The notes under the pieces were generated by a model. It was given only the letters and a program-made list of their open reading frames with translations. It was not told the DNA's origin and searched no databases. Below are positions 35,186 through 43,967 of a stretch of DNA of 64,000 nucleotides, piece after piece. Numbering within the stretch: the stretch's first letter is position 1; each line of letters starts with the position of its first letter. The translations under genes were made by a program, and so were the position numbers. The stretch is from Parabacteroides goldsteinii (lineage in GTDB: Bacteria > Bacteroidota > Bacteroidia > Bacteroidales > Tannerellaceae): the NCBI RefSeq assembly GCF_015550595.1, contig NZ_JADNBB010000001.1:322473-386472 (forward strand). The letters run 5' to 3'.

Positions 35186-38100
35186 TTAGAAATCAACTTT
35201 AATATTAAAACCCATATAACGCTGAGACGGTGCATTCAACTCTTCTGTTTCACCACCTCTTTCCGGGTCTGCATATTTAAAATCTTTCGCCCACAGAAGC
35301 AGGTTCTGACCGGTAAAACTAACAGAAGCATTTTTCATCCCGACTTTCTTACAGGCCGACGACGGTATATCATAAGTCAGGGAGAGATTCCGAAGCTTAA
35401 AGAAAGTCTGGCTCAGCATATTCTGCCAGCTCGGGCTTGCATGAGAGTCATGATACTTAGTAATATAACTTTCATAAGATACCACGATATCATTAGGTGC
35501 AAAAACCCGTGTATCTTCCAGGACATTGCCATCCGGATCTCTTTTTACCGCACCGGAAACAACCTTTACTCCTTCTCCGACATAAGAAATATTCCCATTT
35601 ACAACTTCATCATAACGGAATTGGTTATCTGAGTCCACATGTGTCCCTGAATTCCAAAGCATCTGATGCGTTTTAGAATAAGAGATACCACCGACACGCC
35701 CGTCAAACGTAAAACTTAATGTCCAATTCTTATATCGTAATGTATTGGTTATACCCCACACCAGATCAGGAACATATTTACCGACTTTCTTCTGGAACGT
35801 CTGTCGTACAGGAATACCTCCGTTGTGAACAATGTTTCCGTCAGGGTCACGTTCCCAGTCATTAATAGCAATCCAGTCCCAGTCGGCTCCTTCCTTGATC
35901 CAGGGACGTTTCGTGGAATAATCAGGATCCAATTTATGATAAGTATAGTTATCGTGTGACCAGTTGGTCAGAATATGCCAGTTGAAGTCTTTCGTTTGGA
36001 TGGGTGTTCCTCCTACTACCAGTTCTACACCGGTACGTAAACGCTGCTCTTTACTATTCGTCTGAATGGATTTATATCCGGTAGACTCACTTACCCCTCC
36101 ATTAATAATAAAATCAGACTCCAACTTATGATAATAGGCAAAGTCGATATTTAACCGTTTCTGTAAAAAGGTTTGAGCCAGACCGGCTTCCCAGGTTTCG
36201 GATTTCTGAGGAAGAACAATTCCTCCGATCAGAGCTTCAGGATAGGAAGCTGTAGACAAACCATCCCAAACATTTGTTGTAACTTCGTATACATTATTAT
36301 TGGCGTATATATCTGCGTCTTGCTTTGTGGTAGTCCATGACCCTCTCACTTTCAAGAAATTCCACCAGGAAGGTAACGGTAATATTTCCGACAATATTAC
36401 ACTACCTGCCACCGAAGGATAAAAATAAGAGCGCTCGTCGGAGCGTAAAGTTGAAGACCAGTCATTACGTCCGGTAATATCCAAATAATAGGTACTGTTC
36501 CAGGAAACAGAAGCTTTTCCATAGATACTGTTTACCCGTTTTTGCTTCAGACTGCTTGTCGCACTAACAGGGTCGGAAGATGACTTCAACGAATAATATC
36601 CGGGAATCGAAAGTCCTCCCTGTGTTTTACTCAGCATATCATCGTCATGCCGATAGAAAATATTACCTCCAAACATTCCATTTAAGTTAAACTTGCCCCA
36701 AGTTTTATCGGCCATCAACATAGCGTCGGCATTGACACTAAATTTAGTATCTTTATTTATACTGTAATATCCTTTCTTATCCCATGCTCCGTTTGCACTG
36801 ATCGCATTTCTGGATTCTTCCCGCTTGTTATAAATATCAGCACCGGCACGAGCCATCGCCTTCAACCAGGGAGTAATCTCATAACTGGTGTTGACAGAGG
36901 TATTGAACACATCAGTATCATACGAAGTGATCTGTTCATAAGCTTTAAACCAGGGATTATCATACCAACTCTTATCATACCAGTTCTGCATTTCATTTTC
37001 TTTTCCTTTCACCCAGTAGTCTCTATAATCGCGAACATCATATTCGGTACCGCCCCAGATCACCATATTATAGATGTAACTGCTACTATACCCCGAACCT
37101 ACCGTATTCGACGATACACGTTTATTGTAGGCCGCCGTTGCATCCATCGAAAATTTCTGCCATTTCATTTCACCGCCTACGGAGAAAGTCATTTTATTCA
37201 ATTTCTGATTAGGATATTCCCCCTTATGGTAAACTTGTGTGGCGGAAGCTCTGAAAGAACCATATTTTCCTTTCTGGGTAACACTTACGTTGTTATTTGT
37301 TACCATACTAAACTGAAGGAAGTTATTGAAATTATCTTTTCCTTTGGAAGTAAGTTCCATTTCTCTGAATTCGTACGTTTTCGGATCCCATTGCACGGCA
37401 GTACGTCCAATATCCAACTTATCGCCCCACACCGAATTATTATTATATTTACCACCTGTACCGGCACTGTATGAATGTTGTGTTTCAGGAAAAGCCAGAT
37501 AACCGGAGAAAAACATAGTATTACTATTGACATTGATGTTCAATCCTTCCTTATCCGATCCTTTCTTTGTTGTAATCATGATTGCACCGCTGGAACCTCT
37601 TGCTCCATACAACGCTGAAGCGGTTGCTCCTTTCAATACATCGACAGATTCAATATCATCGGCTGCAATTTCATTGATCGATAAATTTGCATAAGGGATA
37701 CCATCCACAATCAATAGAGGAGTAGAACCACGTAATGAGATCGTTGCATCCTGATCAAATTCGGTATTATTCTGAATATTCAGTCCGGCAATTTTACCTG
37801 TCAATGAAGTAGTTATATCAACAGATTTAGCCATCGGCATATCGTCACCACTCATCTTCTGGACAGAGTAGCCCAATGCTTTCTCTTCTCTCTTAATACC
37901 TAAAGCGGTAACAACCACTTCCCCGAGCGCTTGTGAATCCTCCTTCAAATGAACAACCAGTGTGCTTTTATTCTTAACAGGTAAATCCTGAGTAATATAA
38001 CCGACATACGAAACGACCAGAATCGCTCCTTCTTTCACTGTCAATGAAAAGTTACCATCCATATCGGTAATCGTTCCGTTGACTGTTCCTTTTTCCATAA

Positions 38101-38497
38101 TATTCGCCCCGATAATAGGTTCTCCGTTCGCATCGGTTACCGTTCCCTTCACCGATTTAGTAAGGTTAATATTCGAGTTTTGAAGTTCGGGCTCAGTAAG
38201 TACCACCTGAGTTTCTCCTTTTATAGCATAAGAAACAGGTATCTGCTGAACGATCTGCCCCAACACGGATTCAATACTTTGATCATTTGCTTCAACAGTA
38301 ATCGGGGTACTCATACCGGGAAGGCCTTTCTTATAAAAAAAACGATATTTGCTTACTTTTTCAATTTGCTTCACCACCTCCGAAGCGGGTTTGTCTTTCA
38401 TATTGATGGTTATCTGAGCGTGGATTTCCAATAGTGGAAAGGTTAACAATAGTGTCAGAATAACCATTTGTTTAAATAAATGCTTCATGTTACTCAT
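35186..38497 (-). CDS. SusC/RagA-family TonB-dependent transducer with STN domain (PUL-C)
   Basis: 1103 residues with a signal peptide (ILTLLLTFPLLEIHA). STN domain about 28-100 (ITINMKDKPASEVVKQIEKVSKYRFFY), CarboxypepD_reg-like domain (GTVTDANGEPIIGANIMEKG), the plug motif VVVTALGIKREEKALGYSVQ characteristic of this SusC branch, PLLIVDGIPYANLS, SALYGARGSSGAIMITTKKG, and a C-terminal barrel ending RYMGFNIKVDF. Met4 is an alternative start. With FecR and the ECF sigma upstream it should form a cell-surface signalling chain. The ligand is unknown; the accompanying EEP-fold enzyme rather than a glycosidase sets this locus apart. Confidence 0.95.
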   Translation of the reverse strand: MSNMKHLFKQMVILTLLLTFPLLEIHAQITINMKDKPASEVVKQIEKVSKYRFFYKKGLPGMSTPITVEANDQSIESVLGQIVQQIPVSYAIKGETQVVLTEPELQNSNINLTKSVKGTVTDANGEPIIGANIMEKGTVNGTITDMDGNFSLTVKEGAILVVSYVGYITQDLPVKNKSTLVVHLKEDSQALGEVVVTALGIKREEKALGYSVQKMSGDDMPMAKSVDITTSLTGKIAGLNIQNNTEFDQDATISLRGSTPLLIVDGIPYANLSINEIAADDIESVDVLKGATASALYGARGSSGAIMITTKKGSDKEGLNINVNSNTMFFSGYLAFPETQHSYSAGTGGKYNNNSVWGDKLDIGRTAVQWDPKTYEFREMELTSKGKDNFNNFLQFSMVTNNNVSVTQKGKYGSFRASATQVYHKGEYPNQKLNKMTFSVGGEMKWQKFSMDATAAYNKRVSSNTVGSGYSSSYIYNMVIWGGTEYDVRDYRDYWVKGKENEMQNWYDKSWYDNPWFKAYEQITSYDTDVFNTSVNTSYEITPWLKAMARAGADIYNKREESRNAISANGAWDKKGYYSINKDTKFSVNADAMLMADKTWGKFNLNGMFGGNIFYRHDDDMLSKTQGGLSIPGYYSLKSSSDPVSATSSLKQKRVNSIYGKASVSWNSTYYLDITGRNDWSSTLRSDERSYFYPSVAGSVILSEILPLPSWWNFLKVRGSWTTTKQDADIYANNNVYEVTTNVWDGLSTASYPEALIGGIVLPQKSETWEAGLAQTFLQKRLNIDFAYYHKLESDFIINGGVSESTGYKSIQTNSKEQRLRTGVELVVGGTPIQTKDFNWHILTNWSHDNYTYHKLDPDYSTKRPWIKEGADWDWIAINDWERDPDGNIVHNGGIPVRQTFQKKVGKYVPDLVWGITNTLRYKNWTLSFTFDGRVGGISYSKTHQMLWNSGTHVDSDNQFRYDEVVNGNISYVGEGVKVVSGAVKRDPDGNVLEDTRVFAPNDIVVSYESYITKYHDSHASPSWQNMLSQTFFKLRNLSLTYDIPSSACKKVGMKNASVSFTGQNLLLWAKDFKYADPERGGETEELNAPSQRYMGFNIKVDF

Positions 38498-38633
38498 TTT
38501 TCTTTTAATTAGAAATAAGATGTAGATAAAATAAATGTTTGTAACTTTGTAAGCAGAAGAGTCCCGTTAATAACAGCCGGTCTCCTACATCGGCTATATC
38601 AACTTAAGGGATATCTGCAAAAATTGTATTGAC

Positions 38634-38659
38634 GAGGTAGCTCTGTAAAGGGTTACCTC
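38634..38659 (-). terminator. Hairpin in the FecR-SusC gap (PUL-C)
   Basis: GAGGTA (38634-38639) pairs with TACCTC (38654-38659) in the 242-bp gap between fecR and susC. A T-rich tract follows on the plus strand (38660-38669); on the minus strand the U-rich stretch is about 10 nt further on. It occupies the same position as the PUL-B attenuator. Confidence 0.45.
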
Positions 38660-38739
38660 TTTTCTTTTTATTCCTTCCTCATAGGCATTCTGTTAGATTA
38701 GACATTAGATTTATTTCAATATATGGTTAACAGGCCCTG

Positions 38740-39732
38740 TTAAGGATCCCTTCTTTTCAGGAATACGGTATCACCTTTATTCTCATATACCACGGGAGTA
38801 GTCAGGTTGATGATGTCGATAAAGTTTTCAAGACTGTTATTACGAACAGTTCCTATATAACATTCTTTCTTTAACGATTCGTCTTCTATATATATGGTCG
38901 TATTGTACAGACGGTTTATGATACCTGCAATCTCTTCCAAGGATTCACCGTCGAATGTGATTTCATTCTCCCGCCAAAGGGCTATATCCTTGAGGTTATT
39001 ATCTTCGTACTGCAGGAAGTTGCGGGTCAACAGGTCGACTTTTACTGATTCGTGCGGTTTGAGGATCGCTACATGGTCTTCATAACTCACTCGTACGGAA
39101 CCGGAAAACAGCGATGCAATAATTTTATTATCATTTTTGTATGAATTTATATTAAATGCAGTCCCCAGAGCTTCCACCTGCATACCTTTGGTTTCCACAA
39201 CAAAACGTTTGGCCGGATTTTTAGCAACTTCAAAATAAGCTTCCCCCACCAATGCCACATTCCGTTCTTTCATACCATAGTCTGCCGGATAGCTGATCTT
39301 CGTATCAGAGTTCAACCACACTTTCGTACTATCAGGCAAAGTAACGAAAGCCCGTTGTCCCTTCTCTGCCGATACCATGAAATTCTGTGTCGATAATTGT
39401 TTCTGCTTATGATACATATTGTAATTGACCAAGCTTAAAACAACGATTATGCAAGCCACCGCAACCCGTTGACAGATTTTCCAGGAAAAACGCGAAAGCA
39501 ACGGAATGACTTTAGCTTGTTTTTTCTCTTCATCCAAACCACGACTTAACCGACGATACATACGTTCCTGTACATCTCTGGGCATTTCATCCGGACTCTC
39601 TTTCCATGCGCTCTCGAAAAGTTTAAAAAACTCTTCCCGGGATGCACACTGCCGGAACCATTCCATCAACTGCCGATTTTCTTCTTCAGTAGTGGAACCT
39701 GCTATCAGACGGTGAAGTAATTCTATTCTCAT
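38740..39732 (-). CDS. FecR-family anti-sigma factor (PUL-C)
   Basis: ATG 39732 (MRIELLHRLI) is preferred over an upstream in-frame start at 39765; 330 residues. N-terminal cytoplasmic sigma-binding part, one membrane segment (RVAVACIIVVLSLVNYNMY, about 85-105), FecR domain (EKGQRAFVTLPDSTKVWLNSDTKISYP, VALVGEAYFEVAKNPAKRFVVETKGMQVEALGTAFNI) and C-terminal DUF4974-like region (DGESLEEIAGIINRLYNTTIYI). It should hold the PUL-C sigma factor inactive. Confidence 0.92.
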   Translation of the reverse strand: MRIELLHRLIAGSTTEEENRQLMEWFRQCASREEFFKLFESAWKESPDEMPRDVQERMYRRLSRGLDEEKKQAKVIPLLSRFSWKICQRVAVACIIVVLSLVNYNMYHKQKQLSTQNFMVSAEKGQRAFVTLPDSTKVWLNSDTKISYPADYGMKERNVALVGEAYFEVAKNPAKRFVVETKGMQVEALGTAFNINSYKNDNKIIASLFSGSVRVSYEDHVAILKPHESVKVDLLTRNFLQYEDNNLKDIALWRENEITFDGESLEEIAGIINRLYNTTIYIEDESLKKECYIGTVRNNSLENFIDIINLTTPVVYENKGDTVFLKRRDP

Positions 39733-39868
39733 TATAGATTCGTTTATATATAATAGTCTTCCCAATGTATCTACTACTTAGTCGAAAGATAAAAAACATT
39801 TGTATTTAACTTTAATTTACATACTAGTCATAAATCAAAGAATGCATTTAGAAAAGAAATATTTGCTT

Positions 39869-40429
39869 TTACAAGGAAAGATAAATAAGAAGGAAAGCCA
39901 CAGCCTTATTACCCAACACTTTACGGAGTTCTTTCAAAGCCTGGTAGATATGGGCTTCTACCGTACGTTCAGATAAAGCTAGTTTTTCTGCTATTTCGGC
40001 ATGCGACAGATTTTCAAAACGGCTCATGATAAATACTTTCCGACGCATTTCCGGGAATGACGAAATGACATTAAAAATATACTCCCGCAATGAATCGGCT
40101 TCAATGGCATCTTCTTCTGAACTGGATATCAGTTTTATATCATTGAGCTCTTCGAGCGGTTGATTTTTACGAAGAGCTTCTTCTATGTATTTATAAGCTA
40201 AATTACGGGCGATAATTGAAATATAAGCTTCAAAATTAAGCTCAGGTTGAATGTTCTCGCGTTTTTCCCAAATAGTCAGGAAGAGTTCCTGCACCACATC
40301 TTCAGCTATATCAGAATCATTCAATAAATATAGAACGGTATTGTATACTTTCGGACTATACCGCCAATAGACGGAATTAAAAGCATCCCTGTCCCCTTCC
40401 TTAAGACGATATAAAAGTTCATTATCCAT
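39869..40429 (-). CDS. ECF-type RNA polymerase sigma factor (PUL-C)
   Basis: 186 residues from ATG 40429. Region 2 (YWRYSPKVYNTVLYLLNDSDIAEDVVQELFLTIWEKREN) and region 4 (FPEMRRKVFIMSRFENLSHAEIAEKLALSERTVEAHIYQALKELRKVL) are intact. The C-terminus (AFLLIYLSL) is hydrophobic. It lies 136 bp upstream of the FecR start and is preceded by a 5'-leader hairpin and a -7 box. It is predicted to drive PUL-C on a signal from its SusC. Confidence 0.93.
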   Translation of the reverse strand: MDNELLYRLKEGDRDAFNSVYWRYSPKVYNTVLYLLNDSDIAEDVVQELFLTIWEKRENIQPELNFEAYISIIARNLAYKYIEEALRKNQPLEELNDIKLISSSEEDAIEADSLREYIFNVISSFPEMRRKVFIMSRFENLSHAEIAEKLALSERTVEAHIYQALKELRKVLGNKAVAFLLIYLSL

Positions 40430-40452
40430 ACTTATCGCAATCTCCCTCCATT

Positions 40453-40472
40453 AAACATAAGTTCTTATGTTT
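40453..40472 (-). promoter_or_regulatory. Perfect 9-bp hairpin in PUL-C sigma leader
   Basis: AAACATAAG (40453-40461) and CTTATGTTT (40464-40472) are perfectly complementary with a 2-bp centre. It lies between the -7 box and the ATG, so it could be an operator or a leader hairpin affecting translation. Confidence 0.5.
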
Positions 40473-40490
40473 CTTCCTGAAATAAAGCAT

Positions 40491-40498
40491 CAAAGATA
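40491..40498 (-). promoter_or_regulatory. -7 box (TATCTTTG) of PUL-C sigma gene
   Basis: Exact TAnnTTTG match on the minus strand, 61 bp before the ATG. TTTG-like sequences further upstream are at 14- and 25-bp spacing, so the -33 element is uncertain. Confidence 0.55.
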
Positions 40499-40633
40499 AT
40501 AATTTTATCCACCAAAGAAAAATACAAAACCCAAGAAACATATTACAACCCGAAGCAACAATAAGTGTGTCACTCCGGGTCGATATACACTTACAGTCAA
40601 TTCATACAAACAGGCAGTAATAACTCATAAAAA

Positions 40634-43600
40634 TCAAAACAAACGGACGATCAGCTCAAAATTAGAATCACGGAAAGAAGATTCCCATGGCGTCGTATCC
40701 GTCTGTTCCTTCCGTGACTTGAGCATTTCTGCAGCTTTCTCTTTTTCACTACGGTAGATAGAGGTACACCACTCTGCTATACGATTTCCCGGGAACTCCG
40801 TACTCCAGGAAGTAACCATACGACTAGCCTCCGACTCTTTACCCAACTCACGTAAAGCCAAAGCACTTAACAGGTTTCCAGAATCGAAATAAGAATGGGA
40901 TGTCTGATAACCGACAACGGCAGATAACAGCGCAGATGCCTTCTGCCCATCTCCTTGCCCGGCAGCCGCCTTTGCTTCCAGATAATCTTCCAGACGGCTG
41001 TCGATCATATTATCGTAAGGTTTACCTACACCTAAGTTCTCCGGCCATTCTTTCGATGCTTCTACACTTTTCATCACTTGTTTATAATTCTTGCTCCTCA
41101 GTTGTTCCATCGCCCGGTACAAATTGGCCTCACGATAAACTGCACGTCCTGCATATGAACCTTCATTCGGTAACACCTGTATTCTACTTAACAAAGAGAT
41201 ACATGGCTGATATTGGCCCGTTTCACATAATGCTTTTGCATACTTCAAGCCAATATAATAGTTCGAAGGATATTTTTTAATATATTTCTTTCCGATTTCA
41301 ACAGCCTGTTGCCATTGATTATTGGAGATATAATAGTTGATCAAAGTAAATCCGGTGCGCCACGACATCTCTATCTGCTCTGCCTTTAACAAATCTCTCA
41401 ACCGGGATTCACCCTCTTTTAAAGAAGCACGACTCAGATAAAACGGTGCATAATTCGCTTCACTACACCCCTCAAACAATGCCAATGCTTTCGCTTTATC
41501 CTGATTAGCCCAATAAATCAAACCTTCATAATAGCTGATTTTCCAGTCTGGCCGAATCATCTTTGCCCACTCCAACGCTTTTAAAGAAGTGGGACGGAAA
41601 GGATATACGGCTTCCGGAAACTGAGCGTTTGCCTTTTCTAACGCAACCATACTTCCGGCCTCATCTCCACTCTTATGCAATAGCCAAGCTTTTTTATAAC
41701 CTGCAATCGGATAATTTTCTGCAAAAGAGAATAAGGTCAGGGCCTCTTCATTACAACCTACTGCTTCATACCATTCTGCCAATTCCATATAAGTCTCAAA
41801 AGGAAGCTCGTTACGAATCAGAGATCCGAAGTCTTTTTCATCCATTCTGTTCAGCAGGTAATTCTCAAAACGTGCCGCATGATACAGCGGAAGATCTTCC
41901 AGCAACGGATCGATAAGCGCTTTGGCTTTCTCCGGCTGGTTCGTCTTCCGATAAACCACCATTAAAACATGGTCAGCACTTAGATTCATACGATTGAATT
42001 CTTTACTTCTCAAGGCATAATGTTCAGCCTTTGCCCAGTTTTTATCGAGCAGGAACATTTCTGCTAATTTCTCATAGGCTGCACTACGTACTCCCGGAGA
42101 ATAGGAAGCTACCGAAAAACCGTCTTTGGCATCCGTATGATTTCCCAATGCCATGTTGCATAAACCATACAGATAGTTGACATCTCCATCGTACGTGTTA
42201 ATGCTTAATGCTGTTTTACAACGGGCTAGCGCTTCGTCATAACGTCCCTGACGATAATAAAGGGAAGCAAGATCAGTCAGTGCAGGCACGAAATAAGGAT
42301 CTTTTTCGAGGGAAGCCTGTAAAAACGTTTCTGCCTTGTCGAGTACTTTCTGATTCATCCATTGCTCTCCCTGTGTATAAAGACCATATACCGAGTTCCA
42401 GTCAAAATCGGCAGGCAGTTGTTTCGGGCGACTGGTGATGTTATCCGAAGGTACTTCCGAATACACCAGCAAGTCTTCGCCTACCACGACTTTCAGTTTA
42501 CCGGCGGCAACAGCCTTATTCAATGGGATAGAATCTTTCCAGGTTTCCAGTACACCGCAGTTCAACGGGATGGAGTTCACTTCCTTTTCTCCTTCATACA
42601 GCTTTATGGTTGTAGATAATTTCTGCAAAGGAGAGAAATACAACTTCAGAAAACCGTCTTCCCTCAACACGTTAAGCGCTCCGATACGGCTCGCCTTTGA
42701 GACTCCTTTTATTCCTTTTACCGGGAACCAGTACTCGGTCCATCGATCCGTTGCCTGCGGACCGAATGCCGTATGTTTATAAGGAGTTAAGCTACTGTTG
42801 GAAGCAGGTTGGTTGTACATGCGACCCGATTGCAGTTCGATATACTGCCCGTCGGTATCCGTCAATAAATCTTCCCAGATACCTCCCTCACGGGAAAGGC
42901 CCCACAAGAAAATCTTCATTCCCAGTTTCTCGTCATAACCGGCATGATGGATGGAGCCGAAATCGTTGTCATGCCAGTAAGCACCATAGAAATCGTTATA
43001 CTTTCCTACTATATGATACGATTTTGAATTGCCGAAGTCATTCTTTTCATACCAGGAGATATCACGCCCCTGTTCATCCAGAGGGAAAGAATGGAGTTCG
43101 CCGCCATGTCCGATGTAGTTCGTTCCAGGATAGCAGAACTCGGCATTTCCCGCTGCCGGATAGCCTGCGTTCATCCACTGATAGTAAGGCTGGTCGATGG
43201 ATGAACTGTTATGCCAGGTCGTTGTTGTCGTAAAGTAAGCCTTATCTTTCGGCAGATTCACTTCCACGGTCCACAGCGTCCGGGTTACCAGTTCATAAGA
43301 AGAGACATAACAACTCACACTTCCGTCCGGTTTCTGCCGGGTCACATAGTCGACCGGCGTACTGGAAGTCGGTGCATGACCGATAATACCGAAGTTGAAC
43401 TCGATACCGCCTGATGTCCACGGACCGCGCATGGCTATATCACGGAACTTCACGACGTGGTTATTGTAGATAAACTCCTTACCGGTCGTTTTATCTACGG
43501 CTCCCCATATTTTTCCACCTATCTCAGGAAAGAGAGTCAGTTTGATATAATCATTTTCAAGAGAGACTACTTTCCATTGCCGGTCGGTTCCTTTAGCAGA

Positions 43601-43777
43601 AAAACCATCAAAACGGAAATAAGGATAAAACAGATCGGAGGGATCTGCCACCGGATCCGGATCGGAGAAAGGATACGTTTTAACTGTTTGTACATTTTCG
43701 GAGACTGTCGCCTGTTGCTGTGCGGACAATGGTTGCAATAGTGCGGTGGCACAAAGAAGGAGTATACTTTTTTTCAT
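40634..43777 (-). CDS. DUF5107/TPR protein, complete copy (PUL-D)
   Basis: 1047 residues with a signal peptide (SILLLCATALLQPLSAQ). The N-terminal DUF5107 beta-sandwich (about 35-360) has FPEIGGKIWGAVDKTTGKE, RGPWTSGGIEFNFGIIGHAP and HDNDFGSIHHAGYDEKLG; a short linker domain follows, then about 580 residues of tetratricopeptide repeats (VPALTDLASLYYRQGRYDEA, DVNYLYGLCNMALGNHTDAK, and later degenerate units). It likely works in the periplasm as a binding or processing partner of the DUF6067 hydrolase encoded upstream, since the two genes are paired in PUL-A and PUL-D. No enzymatic activity is assigned. Codons 6-598 are almost identical in DNA to the partial copy at the left window edge. Confidence 0.88.
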   Translation of the reverse strand: MKKSILLLCATALLQPLSAQQQATVSENVQTVKTYPFSDPDPVADPSDLFYPYFRFDGFSAKGTDRQWKVVSLENDYIKLTLFPEIGGKIWGAVDKTTGKEFIYNNHVVKFRDIAMRGPWTSGGIEFNFGIIGHAPTSSTPVDYVTRQKPDGSVSCYVSSYELVTRTLWTVEVNLPKDKAYFTTTTTWHNSSSIDQPYYQWMNAGYPAAGNAEFCYPGTNYIGHGGELHSFPLDEQGRDISWYEKNDFGNSKSYHIVGKYNDFYGAYWHDNDFGSIHHAGYDEKLGMKIFLWGLSREGGIWEDLLTDTDGQYIELQSGRMYNQPASNSSLTPYKHTAFGPQATDRWTEYWFPVKGIKGVSKASRIGALNVLREDGFLKLYFSPLQKLSTTIKLYEGEKEVNSIPLNCGVLETWKDSIPLNKAVAAGKLKVVVGEDLLVYSEVPSDNITSRPKQLPADFDWNSVYGLYTQGEQWMNQKVLDKAETFLQASLEKDPYFVPALTDLASLYYRQGRYDEALARCKTALSINTYDGDVNYLYGLCNMALGNHTDAKDGFSVASYSPGVRSAAYEKLAEMFLLDKNWAKAEHYALRSKEFNRMNLSADHVLMVVYRKTNQPEKAKALIDPLLEDLPLYHAARFENYLLNRMDEKDFGSLIRNELPFETYMELAEWYEAVGCNEEALTLFSFAENYPIAGYKKAWLLHKSGDEAGSMVALEKANAQFPEAVYPFRPTSLKALEWAKMIRPDWKISYYEGLIYWANQDKAKALALFEGCSEANYAPFYLSRASLKEGESRLRDLLKAEQIEMSWRTGFTLINYYISNNQWQQAVEIGKKYIKKYPSNYYIGLKYAKALCETGQYQPCISLLSRIQVLPNEGSYAGRAVYREANLYRAMEQLRSKNYKQVMKSVEASKEWPENLGVGKPYDNMIDSRLEDYLEAKAAAGQGDGQKASALLSAVVGYQTSHSYFDSGNLLSALALRELGKESEASRMVTSWSTEFPGNRIAEWCTSIYRSEKEKAAEMLKSRKEQTDTTPWESSFRDSNFELIVRLF
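41982..43761. repeat. Direct repeat copy 2 (pairs with 1-1780)
   Basis: Same sequence and orientation as 1-1780 except G at 43499. The right boundary (43761) falls in the signal-peptide codons. The first copy is cut by the window edge, so the true length may be greater than 1.78 kb. Confidence 0.95.
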
Positions 43778-43826
43778 GGTAATCTATTTATATAAATCAA
43801 AACTTTTAAGAAGATCTATAAAGACA

Positions 43827-43886
43827 GAAAAGGAAGTTCTTCTCTAATATCCCACAAACAGGATTAGAATAAAGATCTTCCTTTTC
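43827..43886 (-). promoter_or_regulatory. Hairpin between DUF6067 and DUF5107 genes (PUL-D)
   Basis: Arms 43827-43841 and 43872-43886 (15 bp, one mismatch) with a 30-nt loop lie in the 190-bp gap. The sequence is unrelated to the hairpin at 1820-1858, but the position is equivalent. Confidence 0.5.
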
Positions 43887-43967
43887 CTTTCTTTTCATAG
43901 TATTCTTGATGAAGATCCAAACAAGGTTATCATCACTCTACTGCTGGATTGATTAGGCTGGAGGCTA

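Noticed and set aside
1-43777. Composite transposon or prophage bounded by the 1.78-kb repeats
   Set aside because: The repeats are coding DUF5107 sequence; I see no transposase, integrase, phage gene or target duplication between them.
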